Shown here piece by piece: positions 13,501-28,500 of a DNA stretch of 64,000 nt. The notes below the pieces were generated by a model. That model saw only the letters and a list, made by a program, of their open reading frames with translations, searched no databases and was not told where the DNA came from. The stretch comes from Atrichornis clamosus (Eukaryota > Chordata > Aves > Passeriformes > Menuridae): contig WBMZ01000230.1 of NCBI GenBank assembly GCA_013400975.1, positions 62,001 to 126,000 of the forward strand, in the 5' to 3' direction. A program made the position numbers and the translations under genes. The first letter of the stretch is position 1. Every line of letters begins with the position of its first letter.

Positions 13501-16500
13501 TGCCTAATGCATGGAGAAGATGATATGAAGGAAAAGCAATTTTATTAAAAGTATTTGTACCAGAAAAATCATGCATGAGAGCACTAGAATGTTTTTTAAG
13601 AAGCTGGACATACTACAGTAAAGACTTTATTTTGCTATCTACAAGTATTTTTCTGATTAAGGAAAATGCATTTTTTAATGGAATTCACGTATCTTTAGGA
13701 AAGGGTTAGAAAAGCTTAGAGAGATAGAAGTCCCAATGACATTCAAGAAAACAGATTAGTTAAAACCCAAGAATTATCTTTGAAGAGTGCTTTCTTAATC
13801 AAATGACATATTGCAAAACATTCCTGAAAATAAACTCATTATGTTTAACTGACAGCAGAAGTTCTCTTATTCAAATGTAGATCACTTCTTACATATAATC
13901 CTTGAAGCATGAAGAGTGTTAGAAGTATTGTTGATGAACTTGTGAACCTGACAAGACCAAAGCAGTAAGTTTCAAAATCAAGCGCAACTCTGCCTGTGTT
14001 CTACGTTCACAGTAAACTGAAAGACTCTTCAGGACCAAAAAACCCAAGATAATGAAACAGAACTCAAATTATGAGAAGCGAAGAATTTAATTTCCAAACT
14101 AGTAATTGTTTCCTGAATGTTTGAAACATACTATTAAAAAAAAAAAATTTGCTCAGAGAGGTTTACACCTGAGCTGAAAAAATATGTATTCACATTTCAA
14201 ATTCCTCCTTCAAATTCCATCCATATAGAATGATTGCCCCATCCTGATTTCTATGTTAAATGGCATTAAAAAAAACCAACCAACTATAATCTTAAATTCC
14301 CAATATTTTGGCAACTTCTGATCCAAACTGGGGTACAAACTTCATAGCTCTGTAGATCCCTGGCAAAACTTCTTCATCAAAACGGCTGTCAAGCACTGGA
14401 ACACCTTGTCCAGGGCAGTGGTTGAGTCACCATCCCTGGAGGTATTTAAGAGACCTACATGTGGCACTGAGGAACATGGTTTAGTGGTGGACTTCGCAGA
14501 AGTATGGTTCATGGCTGGACTAATGATCTTAAAAGGTCCTTTCCTTTCCAACTTAAATGATTCTATGACAATAGTCTACATTTCAGAATTTTTAGTACTT
14601 CATTTTTTACGCCTTAATGAAAGCATGCATTGCAATCTCCAAATAAAACAGAAGGTGCCATTGTGTACAAAGTTACTTTCTTGTCCATATTTTGTTTGTG
14701 CAACAGTCCTCTGACTGAGACCCAAATTCAGTTGGGTACACAAGCTTTCTGTGTTGATTCTTTCTCTAAAGCAAATAAATGCAGGGAAATTGCATTAAAT
14801 CAACAGGTGATTTGCCAGTGAAAATTAAGCATACACTCCCTAATACCATACACCTCCTTTTACCATTGGGATGGTTGTTTGGTCTTTGTATACGAGTAGG
14901 CTCATTAATTTCAAAATATACAACTCAAGTGTACGGGCATTTAGCTGCATTCAAGTTTCCAGCTTTCCTGTCAATGACAGTATGTTTGCTCCTTTTTTTT
15001 CCTCTTTCCTTTGTGGAAGGGAAATCAAAAGGGAATATTTTGGCTGCATTTCTCTCACTAGTGATTGTGCCAATGACAGAAACATATGAAAACGGTTCAT
15101 ATGAAAAAAGCTTTACTTGGTATGTAAATAGAGTTAATTAATCAGGAAAGAGGAAATATTTAAAGGAGAGGGTGACATGCTTCTTTCAAGCAAAGTATTT
15201 TAAATCTCAAACTGTAAGTATATACGTGGATAGAATGATTTCATTATTAGATTTTAAAACAGTGAATGAAAGTATTACTGAGACCAATACCATTTTCTAA
15301 CAACTTCAGTTTCCCTCTTTAAAAATGCTGATGGTATTCCTTAATAATTTAAAAGAGGCAGAGTCCTATAAAACTGATTTAATTAATTGAACTAAGGATA
15401 AAGTGAGGTTAAAATGTTCATATGTTTTAAAATTTAAAAAAAATGGTTTTTAATTCATCAATAATTAAAGGGGTTCTATGCTTTCCAGGTTCATTAATGC
15501 ATTTTAAGTAAGCTTTAACGATAAAAGTTACATATAATTAAAAAAAAAAAAAGGAAATGGCATTGTTAAAATGAATGTAGGACTATGTTTATTACATAGT
15601 ACAATCCCAGGTACAAATAGGTAGATCAGCAGCCAGAAAACTGAAATATATACAAGAAGTAGCAACACTATTCTGGCTCTGCAGAATCTTCAAAGTACAA
15701 GTGATTTTTAATGAGAAAGTTGTCTAGGGTCTAGCAAAAGTTACAGAAGGATTTATTTTCTTTTATACTATGATAAAAGCAGAAAAGGAATACAAACTAG
15801 AACCTAGAGAGCTGTGGCTTTTTACCAGTCACATAAGATATCCTCACTTTTGAAGCAGAACAGCTGACAAATGTCAAGTTCCCACACATTGTCAAGAGAA
15901 CACCACCAACTTCTACAACTGGTGCTTCGAGTAATGAAACGTACGCAGGCATCCTTGGGGTCATACCTATTAGCTGCTTTCACTGGGACCAAGTCCTGTG
16001 TTAGAACTCAAGAAGGTTATACCATGAATCTATAACCAAAGTTCCCGACAGCCTTAATGAGCCTGAGCTACTTACACGCTTCCCGTGGTGGAGCTACTGT
16101 CCATGAGGAAGGAGCCGTTGGTCCTTTCCATCTGCGCAAGCCTGAAAGGCAGGGAAAGACCACGACTTTGAGAGAACATGCTGCACAGTTTAAACAGAGG
16201 CAGTGTGAAAATCAGTTCTACTTAGGAACAATACAGCAATCTTTGTATACATGATTAGGAATAAACTCCTAGATTTTGTAACAAAAAACTGTAATCCAGT
16301 TTTATGAGAAACTTGTGCTATGATTAATTAATTCTACTTGCCAAACAACAACAAAAAAGTTTATTTTCTAACTCTAGTATAATTATCATTAGCATCACCA
16401 CAACTCTCATGACAAAATTAGTTTAAGAGATGTTTTCGCAGATGGTTTTCTTTTTGAATTTTATAAAGCTGGACTAACAAAAGAGGATGAATACATTTTA

Positions 16501-19500
16501 AATATAGCACATGCAATGCCTGGAATTATGCTTGGCAAATAATACCACACTGTGGACAGACAAGTCCTGGAAAACACCACAAAAAGCAGTGTAATTACAG
16601 CGAGTCATTGCCTAGAGTTCCTCATTTTGGAAGGAATCAATCTGAAAAGACTAGATTATTAGAATGTATACATAAGGTCGTACAGTTCTTTAAAATCAAA
16701 GCAGAAATTTTCTATCTATTCATGTTTCCAGAAAAGATATACCTTAAGTACATAGGACACATACATAAAAATTTAGGAACACTCAATGCTCTGCACATAT
16801 ATTCAACTGCAACAAATACAGCTATTTTCTTTACTATAAAGATACCTTAATTTCACATATCTTTTTTTCAAGTGCATTATGCTTTACTCTAGACATCTTC
16901 AAATTTCTTTTTGAGGGCAGTGTGCAAGGCCCTAAAGAACTGGGAACTCTGGTGACTTCTTTTAGTATGGAGCAAGTTTGCTGTTCTGTACATTTGTTAC
17001 TACTCCTCAGAGTTGAAAAAGAAGAATAAATGAAGGCACACACAGGTTGTCATCTTGACTGTCTCATCCCACCATGGCTGGGGTGGGACATTGTACTCCA
17101 ACACCTCCCCTGAAGGGAAGGAGAAGCACCAAAGTGACTAGGGACAAATCAGATCATCTGTGTTCTGGGGCATCCCAAACAAATCTAGTTCACAGAGAGC
17201 AACATGCTTACAAGTCACCTTTATAACGCTGTTTAGCTCAGCATCTTTAAATTTTCGATGAAACATAATTTTAGAAATTAATCTTCACAGTCCCTTTGTC
17301 ACGTAGGGAGGTAGTACAACCCCCAGTACTTTTCAGAGAGGACAGCCTGCCCTGAATCTCTTAGTGAGTAATAGATATTCCAACACACAAATGCAGATTT
17401 TACCACTGTGATCACATTTACGGTCTCCATTGTTAATGAGGATCTGGTTGGGATAGTATGTGGAACCAGGAGATGGCCCTAATGAGGAGCAGAGGGAGAA
17501 AAGGAAGCGGCTCTAGAGCTGCAAAGAGCCTTCAAGGCAGGATACAAACTGAAAGCTGAGGAAGGAAATTAGAAGCAACTCAGAGGTGACACAGCACAAC
17601 AGAACAGGGGGATGGTTCCAGGCAGGGCATTTTGTTAACAGAAAAGTGAGAGTTGAATGTTCTCCAATAGGTGACAGTGAAGGCTTTAAGCCCTAATATT
17701 CTGTTTCTGCTGGGCACTGTCTTATTAGGGAAGCCCTGATAATATTTCTCTAAAGATGCTTAGCTGAAAAGGTCAGAACAATAAAAAAGATTTGCTACTT
17801 TATATGAAAGATATGCATAACAGATTCAACTAGAAAGGACACAACAAATATTGTATGAAAGACACAGAATTATGTATTTTTTTAGTTTTTATTACTAGAA
17901 GAAAAACAATCCTGAGTAGTTCTAGACAGATTACTTATGTAGCAATTATCATTAAGTTTGCCATTTTGCTAAGCAATGTCTGCACATAGCAGATACAGAT
18001 TTAAGTTTGTGTCTTGAATGATCACAGTAGTGTACAGCCCACTTTCAGCTAGCCTAATCCCAAGGAGAACTGGTAAGAACTGAGGAGGAGGAGCGGGAAC
18101 ACAGCTAATGTACCTAGGATCTCCCCTGATCATTAATGAGAGTCCAGAGTTTGATCCTCATCTGGGCACAAAAAGCCACAGTATTGTGGCACCACAGGCT
18201 GAAAAAATGACATAGGTAGACAAAAAATTCTTACAGCTCTCTAGAGAAACTTAATTTATCTTATTCAGGGGTTTTAACTGATTATAGCATGGCCTAAGTT
18301 GCAGATTCACAGAAATGCTGTGTGATTTATGTGAATGACATGTTCCAAAAAACTGAAAAGAACTGTAATGACTTTGTATGTCATTCTGCTATACTACTAA
18401 TGAAGGATGAAAATATTCGTTATTGGGGGACAAAACCAAAAAAATTAGTCTGACTGTGGGTAGCCCTTCAGCATTATTTCCTGTCCTATTTTCTCATGCT
18501 GCAAAGATCATGTGCAGCATATCCTAGGCATTTAAAAAACTGCTCTGAAGCTTTTTTATGGTGCCCATAAATAAGAATGCAGTTAACTTAAACAAGCACT
18601 CTGAATTTTTATTCAAATAGCCAAAAAAGTTAACAATTTATTAGTTGTGAAGATCAGATACAACAACAAAAACACCCAAAGAAAAACGTAGTCAGTTCCC
18701 GTGGTACTTATTTTCGAGAGGGTATCTCTGGTTAATGCTTCACCATCGTCATGTCCTTAATTCAGGATTAGAGGAAATGGCTTAAAGCTGTGCCAGAGGA
18801 GGTTTAGACAGGATATTACAAAAAATTTATTCTGTGGAAAGGTGGTCTGGTATTGGAATAGGCTGCCGAGGGCAGAGGTGGAATCACCTTCCCTGGAAGT
18901 GTTCAAAAGGCATGTGGATGTGGCACCTGGGGGCATGGTTTAGTGGTCAACATGGCTGTGCTGGGCTAATGGCTGGGCTTGATGATCTTTTCTAACCTTA
19001 ATGAATCTGTGATCACCAGCTCTGAATGTATAGAAGAGAGTTCAACAAAACACAGAAACTTTGAAATGGACTTGGCATAACAGACATTTTATCATAAAAG
19101 GACTAGGGTGATCCCACAAAAGCCGGAACACAAAACATCTGAAAACAAAACCCTATACCTAATATCCTACTGGGAAAAACTATACATCCACAAAGTCAGT
19201 TTATTTCAAAGGTTTAGAATGAAGAAAAAAAACAATAACGGCACATTTTGGAAATAATGCAATTCTGCAACAGCTTCCTTTCTGTATGAGAGATGATTAA
19301 TTTAACACTTACATTTCACATTTAGTAATTACCATAATCAGAAGCTAATTATTTAAAAATATCTGACTTACTTCTAAGTAGAGAGAATTGTATCTTTTCA
19401 ATAAATTATATCCAGCCAGTACTATATGTTAAAAATTGCAGGAATCAATCACAAAATGCAATGTACCAGTGAGAAATCATGCTGCTCTTACCTAGTAGCA

Positions 19501-22500
19501 TACTGCTCTATCCTGGAGTGTGTGTCATCATGAAATAGCTGTGGAGACTGGGAAGGACTAGTGAAAAATAGTAACAAAAAATTAGTGGTGTCTAAAGCAA
19601 TTCATGATAAAGACAACGTTATTTTAAAATTAAGTTAGACTGCTGACATATAAATAAATTCACAATACTCCTGAGGGCATTATCGCTTTGGGCCAGCCAT
19701 GCCCTATGGTTCAGGCACATTGCATTGGTTGCAACTGAGCTAAATGAGAACAACCAGCACACAAGGCTTTCCAGACAAAGGGGTTCTGCATACTCACTCA
19801 TATTGCTCTGGCCACATACTGATGAGAGTGATAGGACTGTGAGGAAGACACAAAAAAAAAAGAAAAAAGAGAGAGAGAGAAAGAATGAAACTATGAAACA
19901 AAAACTTTACTACCATTTAAGCAAGAGAAAGCTGGAGAAACACAAAATATTTTAAACAGCAACCCACCCTGAATAAGTATCATTTGACGTAGAAAAGAGA
20001 CAGCACCAGATACTGCCATGTATCATGGAGAGACAGAAGACTGACCTACATACTTCATTTTGTTAAATAAAAATCAATTTAAAGAAAAACCCAAATCAGT
20101 GCTATTGACTGAACTGCAGTTCATAAACCATAATCAATTCATTTAAATTCTGCTTAGGCACTGGAACTTTTTTATCTCTCACTCGTTTTAAATGAACTAA
20201 TACAATAAATTTTTTTTAAGTGGGGTGTAAAAACCCCAACAATAAAAAACCCCATCATAAGTAACAGTTATCAATGCTTATTTTCCAAATGCATAAAAAT
20301 AATGAGATAAATACATATTGTATTACACTCTCACACTTGAGTAACTAGAAAGGATTTTTAATTTTCTTTAATTTTTTTACTAAAAAGAATGTATTACTGA
20401 GTTTTGCCACCTGCAGGGCAATATCAACAGTTTTCTCAGCATGGTGCTGGCAATTTATCTGTATGTTTCCCACATGACTGGGCCAAAAGACTTTTATCCT
20501 GACCTGTGATTACAGTTTTGACATTCCAATTTCTGGCAAATTTCATCACATTAAAGCAGCTCTGCTTTCCTGTGCTGGTGGCAGCTGAAGACTGCCCTGG
20601 TGAGCAACATTTTAACATTTGAATGTGTGTTGCTTCCTTAGAAGCCAGGCCATCAATTAGCCAGTTTTCAGGTTAATTCCTCCTGTACCTTAAACTGCTA
20701 ATGAGGAGGTTTTGTTTGCTTCTTGTAAATGAAATGCACAGCCCTCCAGTCATGAAAACAGAGCTGCTGTGTGAAAGCAGAGTATTTCTGCTGAAGCCTT
20801 GCCTGGGCTGTTGCTAAGTGGTGCTGTGTTCAGACAGGACAGTAGTGCCACAGACTCCAGGGTGTGAGGGACAGTCAATCCATGAAATGAGTTCTAGTGT
20901 CCTGTCAACAGGTCTTAATTTTGCTCTTGTAAGAGTGTCTTGCTGACAACTGCCAAGTGAGTAAATGAAGTAGAGCACTTCTGTCAGCACCATAAATAAT
21001 ACTGTGGAGACATTGAGAGTGCTCACTGATTAAGCCACGTGTATTTCTGAAGCCTTAAGGAATCTAATTAACTCAGAGATTTCTAATTCCAGGAATTCTG
21101 ACATCATCAAATAAGCAGTGCAGTTCCAAAAGACCAGTCTCCTCAAAAGTGTTCTCTCTAAAACAGATATTCAGTCCCCTCCAACATTGCCTGCTCTGTC
21201 CATTACATTTAAAGTCCATGGTTTTATAATAAAATGCTTATGAAAATCTAAGTATAAAATACATTACTTTAAAAATAATAGGCAAGATCTGGAAATCATG
21301 TGAAACAATATAAAATAATACAGCGCATGGCTCTGCAATTGTTCTTGGCTATTTCTTGAGTTTCAGCTTTTTGTTTTTGATAGAATAGGCCAGTGATTCC
21401 AGAAGCAATTGCTCTATAAATCAAGCTTACGTCTCCAGGTTGTCACCCTCCAATACTGTTTGCACAGGTAAGTAGCCCAGTCGAGGATGCTTTGCAAAAT
21501 ACTTCTTTGACCGGAATTTATTCTTCAGTACCTTCGTGAAGTCCCGTACATCTTCCCCAGATGTTGTCTTACAAAGTTAAAAGAAATTAAATTTAACATG
21601 GCTAAATTTAGTATCAATATTACTGATTAATAATGCTGGTACTGTCATGAAGAAGAATACAAGGAAGGACTTTAAAATTTTAATAATGTTAAAATTGCCC
21701 TTTTAGTGTCCTGAGATAACGTACAATAATTATGATAATGCACCTAAAAATTCTCCTCTACTGGAAAAAAACCAGCAAGGCTTCAAATTCCCAGCAACAA
21801 ATGCCTTCACCAATTACTTTATAAATTAGAGAAAAATTGAAACAGTTTCAAGTCTTAAGATAAACACTTATAACTGGTCTTAAAACCCACAAAAATTTAC
21901 TTCTTCAGAAAAATTTTAAAAGGCAAATCAGTTGGTAAAATACAGCCCTCTATATACATAAAGTTCCACAAAATACTCACTGCCTCCCATTCTAGACCTA
22001 CATTGGAAAACCTTATCACAAGATGGGAGTGGTACGTGCTAAACCATTCTCTGCTGCAATGGCCAAGTTTTTCGTAAGCATTTCCTCAAGTTACCACCTC
22101 TCTTCCTACAGGATTCTGCCACTACCTGTAGCATGCAGTTACAAACTCTATAAAGCCGATCAGACAAGCAATAAACATTGTAGATCATCAAACTCATGTT
22201 GGCAGCAGTTTCTCATATGTGGCTTTAATAAGTAACAACAAACTGAGCAAATTTGAGACTAAGAGGTGTTTGACCCCCTGAATTTTAATACAAGTGAATT
22301 CAGGGAGGGCTCACAAAATCATTCTCAGAAAGCATCTCTCCAACCACTGCATCATCCAAAGAAGGAACGTGAGGTGATGCAAAGGGCTGCTTATTCTCTG
22401 CAACAGTAACTCCAAGAGGTGGAACTCTGTCCCACGGCCAAGGAATGAAAATTGTAATACCTACACACTGTAGAAATAAATGTCTACTGAGCTGCCAAAC

Positions 22501-25500
22501 ACTTCCTCTGGTGTATTCTTTATTTGGTATGACAGCCTGATCCTGGGAAAGAAGACTAATATGACTGTGTACTGAGTGAGCACTGCAAATACTGAACAGT
22601 GAAATGTGAGCAGATTTGAAAGAACTATTTTAAATTTATATACAATTAAAATACAACTCTAAAAAATTTCTTCTATTTTTTTTTCCACATAACCACACTA
22701 TACAATCTAATCGAAAGTCATGCCAAGAGAGATGCACTATAACATTTTCCTTTAAGAAAAGAATAGCCAGGCATTGTTGTGTGGAATCTATCTTCTAAAT
22801 TAAAACTAGCAGGTACCTTGTACACTTCCTTACGTCATGACATCTTGACTATTTCCACACAAATCAGTTGCAAATATAGCACCATTGTTACAGAACCACT
22901 TCAAAAGCAAAGAAAAAACCTTTCCTTCACTGAAAATTCAGCCAAAAGACCACACTTACAAACTCAATCTAAAATCTCAGTTCTCAGAGCAAGACGAAGT
23001 TCAGGAAGCAGCATCTAATATAGCTGCCACACACAACTAAGAAAACACCTGCAGCAGAAGGTCTCCAGGTGTCAGTAGTTATAATCTGTAACAATTGACA
23101 AACTGGCATCAGCACTCTTCAACATACCCGCCAGGCATAAATGGAGTGATAAGTAACAAACTAAGATACAATTACTTGTAATCCTATACACTTTAAGAGG
23201 ATTTCATGGACAGTAGTGAAAAAAACTGAGTATGTTGAAACATATTTTTCATACATAGCTTAAAAAAATCACTGGGTGTATACTTTCAGTATATTGGAAA
23301 TAGAACAAGTCTTCACTGGGAAATGGTAATACCAAGAATGTAATAAACCAATTGGAGAATTCTACGTTAAATAATATATAATATAAAAATTATAATAAAC
23401 AAATATATGAAATGTGAATAAATAATATAGTATGCTTATAATACATATATATATTTAATTTTATTTATTTGTTTCTCACTATTCACTTTTTCAAAGAAAG
23501 AGTAATAATGGAAACCCAATTTCTTATTCCTTTCACTGCACCAACCTATGTAAACAGACTAATCTGCACCTAAGCCACAATTCTCTTAATTACATTTATT
23601 ATATCTAACACAAAACCAATTAGCTGTTTTAATATACACATAGAAACTGATTCCCAGAAGAGATGTGAACCTCACTGATGTATGCTGTCACTAAGCCCAG
23701 CCAGATATTCATGGCTTATGAGGAAGCTGGTAAGAAACGTACACAGATGCTCAATAATCAAGCAAGTTCCAAGAAAATACGTTTTGTATAATAAGACATG
23801 CTCAGAGATGTAAAATTTATAGTATAAAATAACACCTATGTTGTTTAAAAGGAATTTAGTTTATTCTCTAACAGCAACCCTAGTAGATACCTGAATTTTA
23901 TGCCATTTGATACTGTTAAAATGCTTTAGTAAATGTCAAGGTTTGCAGTTTAAATAAAAAACCAAGAAAACTGACAAAACCCTCAAACTCTTTTACATTC
24001 CATATTTTCAGTTCTTGACATTTTATTTATCTGTAACATTTGTTAGAATCCATACCACAAGTCTGACTGTTCTTGATGGAAAACAAAATTCTTAGACCTG
24101 TTTATGGTAAACACTACAGTATGTGCAGGTATGACGACAGCTGCATCTTAAAACAGCTGTCAGAAACCAAGGGGAAATTTTCCAACATGGGATGTGAGAT
24201 TAAGACAAAGATATTTCATTCCAGTAATTTTTTTTTTTTATTAACACTTAAGAATGCCATTCACCAATAACTTAGAGACATGTTTAAGTGTATCACAGAA
24301 TATGCTGAGTTGCAAGGGACCCATCAGGATCACCGAGTCCAACTCCTGGCTCTGCACACGACCATTCCCAGGAGTCACACTATGTGCCTGAGAGCATTGT
24401 CCAAATGCTTCTTGAGCTCTGTCAGGCTTGGTGCTGTGACCACTTCTCTGAGGTGAAGAGAGCTGTACTTTCCCCTCCACTTCCCCTCAGAAGGATGTTG
24501 AAGATCATCCTTGTTGCCCTCCCTTTGGATGCTTCCCAATAGCTTAATATCCATCTCACATTGTGGCACCCAACAGCCCCCAGCACTCAAGGTGGGGCCA
24601 CCCCAGTGCAGAGCAGAGCAGGACAATCCCCTCCCTTGCCTGGCTGGTGATGCTGTGCCCGATGGCCCCAGGACAGGGTTGGCCCTCCTGGCTGCCAGGG
24701 CTCTGCTGACTCATGTCCAACTTGGCATCGACCAGCACCCCCAGGTCCCTTTCCATGGCTCTGCTCTCCAGATTCTTGTTCCCCAGTCTGTATGCACAAC
24801 CAGGGTTGGCCCAACCCATGTGCAAAACCTGGCAATTGCCCTTGTTAAACTTGTTAAACTTCATGTGGTTGGCGATTGTCCAGCTCTCTAATTTGTCAAA
24901 GACCCTTGGCAGGGCCTCTCTGCCTCTGAGGGAGTCAACAGCTCCTCCCAGTTTTGTATCATCTATCAACTTGTTCAGTATCCCTTCCAGTCCTGTATCC
25001 AAGTCATTTATGAAGATGGTGAAGAGCACAGGGTCCAAGGTGGAGCCCTGTGGAGCCCCACTTGTGACAGGTCACCAGCCTGATGTCACCCCACTCACCG
25101 TAACCCTCTGTGCCCGACCTGTGAGCCAGTTCCNCCCGACCTGTAGTTCCTCCCCCATCACATGATGTGTTTATCCAGCCGTGGGCTGGACATCTTGTCC
25201 AGAAGGATACTGTGAGACATGGTATCAAAAGCTTTGTTGAAGTCCAAAAAGATTATATTAACTGGCTTTTCCAGACCAACTAGGTGGCCTGTTGTAGAAG
25301 AAAATCAGGTTCGACAAGGAGGATTTTCCCCCCATGAAGTCATTCCTAAACAACTCACACTTTTAAAAAACATCTCACGCCCCTTGATAACGGCATGAAA
25401 TCGAATACCACAAAAAACAGGTTATTAAAGGTATAACTGTATTAAGGCTGTCACTGTCACATGAGTGCATGTTTGCACTAACATAGTGAAGATTACTCTT

Positions 25501-28500
25501 CTGTGATCACTTCCAAACAGGGGCATTTCTTAGCAATTTCTCACCGAGAGACTGATTATAAATTTTGTATATTTCAGTCCATATACCCAATGAAATCAAG
25601 CTATAATTTCAAGAGTAACTAAAAAGTTACTATTCTTCTCAAGGCAAATAGTAATCTCTGGATTCTACAGCTGGAAGCGCTGTTGTGCATGTGAAATAGC
25701 CAGATTCAAACATTGTTGTTGCTTTTTTTCATCTTCCCCAGAGAACAATCACACTTCCTTAGGAGTGGAGCATCATGTCTGGTGCACTGCTAAGCATGTC
25801 AAGATGAAACCACTGACTTACTTGTGTCAGTTTCTTGCTTATAAAACACTGAGGTTGCTTAATGTTCAGGAATGTATCTGTCGGTAGGAATTAAATTTTC
25901 AGATGACTTACCTAGAGGAGAAGTCCTAACAGGCACTATTTCAGATAAGCTTTATTGTGCCTGGAAAAGAATTCACTCTAGGATGAACTATCATTCAACC
26001 AATAATTTCTGATGTGCTGACTATCATGTTCTGAGCTCTTGCAGGGAAATAAAATTCTGGTCATCTGGAAGATGAAGGGGCTAACCTAAGTTGCCATTGT
26101 TTTATAAAGGAAAGCTACCAAAAATTACTTCCCAAAAATATTGAGCTGTGCCAGGCACAGAACTACACAAATGGATTATATTTTCATTAAGGTAAGGAAA
26201 TAAGACTACTTGTAATGAGAAAATTTACAGAACTGTAATTTGATATTTGTGTATTACTCCAGAAAAGCTTCTTTTTATATTCCTTGCTATGGAATATAGG
26301 ATTTGGAAAGTGGAAACAGTTCAGAGAACATAAATGGATGCAGTAAATATTTCCATCTGAAAGTCAAAGGATCCACTGGTACAGAAAACCACATTAATAC
26401 AACACAAGGGCCACTATAGAGAGGATTTTCATTCAAAAAAAGCTAAAAGTAAACCACGTAAGTAATTAAGTAAGACTATTCCCAAATCAGATGCTAGGAA
26501 AATCTAAAAATTTTTACACATATCTGTGTAAAATTCTACATTAAAAATCTTATTTCTCCATCTTTTCAGAAAAAGACTATGTAAAGATGAAAAACTAGAA
26601 TAACTTTGCATTTCTACTACTTAAGAGAGAATTATGTTTTCAATATGCTTGTCACACACACTGAATTCTGGATGAAAGAAAAGACATAGCTGAAGTTATT
26701 ATTTTGAGGTTTTTTTGCATTTCCAGCATCAAGAAAACTGAATTGCAAGCTAAGATGAATGCTAAATGCCACTGCAGATTAGAATGCAGTAACTACATAT
26801 AGCTATGTGGAGTAAATAGTCCTATCTTGAAATTATGAAGCAATTCTGACCTAATGCAAATATCACAAAATTCATTAAAATTGAGAGCCTTTTTTTTTTT
26901 TTATTTAATAAGAAGCTGCTTGCTTCTGAGAAATCCCTTCATACCTTACTTTGGACTGCTTACCTGAAGACAAGTACATGGTCTTCCCTCCATCTGTGAC
27001 TAAGCTCCAGTTCTAAATGTCAGCTTAATTAATGGAATAATTTTTTTAACCTATTTATTGCTAGTATTCTTGGTATGAATGTATTAATATGCATTAGCAG
27101 TAAGAAAGTGAAGCTAGATTTTATTAATGTAGTTTGGTGAGTACATGCTTTTGTACTCTGCTTTTCAACACTGGCCAAAAAAGCAACACTTTAACATCAA
27201 CAGCCTTTGAATTTAGTTGATAGGTAGAGCAGATGCACTCTTCCTGTTCAGGTTATTTGTACTGTAATATAATGGATTCTCAGGAACAATTCATTGGCCT
27301 TTGGTACTGTTATTTAACAGATCCAGCTCTATGCTATTTTTCAGGCATTATTCCATTTAACATATAAGCTATTCTAATAATCGTAAAAAATTTTGTAATT
27401 CTTGACTACTGTATTGCATTAACTGAGTTAAATACATAGACAGATTCAGCAACAAGTTAGTACACCAATCATAGTGCATTATTAAAAATAGTAAGAATAA
27501 ATAATACCGGATTCTTTTTGCGAAATCAATTCTTTATTCTGGACCTAGTGCAGATAAGGTTAGTTAAAATAGATTGCATGGGGGTACTGATTATGGAAGT
27601 CTAACAGGCATGTAGGTCTGTTCATAAAATGGGTCATTTCTTTTTACAGAAATGGAGGTAGCAGAGTATACTTACAGCAGGGCCCAAGTAAAATTCCAGC
27701 TCTCATTTTCCAAATTAATGGGGGTCAGCGCTGGACCTCTACTTTATGCATCACCTAAATTATATGCCATTTCTTTTATTCTGATCTACTTAAAACTGCC
27801 CCAAGTTCCTTCCTTTTCCCCCTTATATACTGGCCTTCCTTCATTCACTCTAATCAAGAATGTCATTTTACTCCTCTTATTATCCCATCGTGGATTCACC
27901 TCATTCCTCCTATATTTCATGGAAAGAAGGGACTTTTGCCTTATATTACTTTATTTTACACTTAATATTGCTTTAAAAGTATATCCTTTCTGCAGCAGTG
28001 ACAGAAATCTTCGTTATAATACAACTCATCCCTAATCCCAGAGACAGACAGGATTCTAGCCATTTCCATATTTTTCTGTTCATCAGTCTTCACTTGTAAA
28101 TGAGACAGCTCAGTTACATAATGTGAACTTCTTTAACAAGAACTGAAAATTCTTCTTAGATATCGAAACTGTTACTTCAGAAAAAACAGGAATTCATCAC
28201 AAATATACCATTCTGTTCTAGGGAAAGTACCACACCCCATATCAGATGTAATCTGTATTTGATTAACCCAACAGGAAGGATAACTTATCCTGCAGGCCAG
28301 CAGCATTATCTATTTCAACACTCCTTATACCTTTATTTCTGAATTTTCTGTATATTATAGGCAGTAACAAAGAACCTTTCTGTTCCACTAAAGATGAGGT
28401 TTATATGGAGGAAGAAAAAGTGAATCCAAGAAGAATACATCTCAAACATGTTCAGATTTTTGGATTATGTTGGCTAAGGAAGAAAGTAAAAAATCAGTAC

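Noticed and set aside
14779..15141. 120-codon ORF on the plus strand
   Set aside because: Leu/Phe-rich chance frame in intron DNA downstream of a CR1 tail; no similarity recognised.
24511..25165. Plus-strand ORFs of 126 and 150 codons
   Set aside because: They are antisense shadows of the CR1 ORF2 fragment on the minus strand.
27652..28035. 127-codon ORF on the plus strand
   Set aside because: Hydrophobic text from a T-rich segment; no start context, splice or family support.
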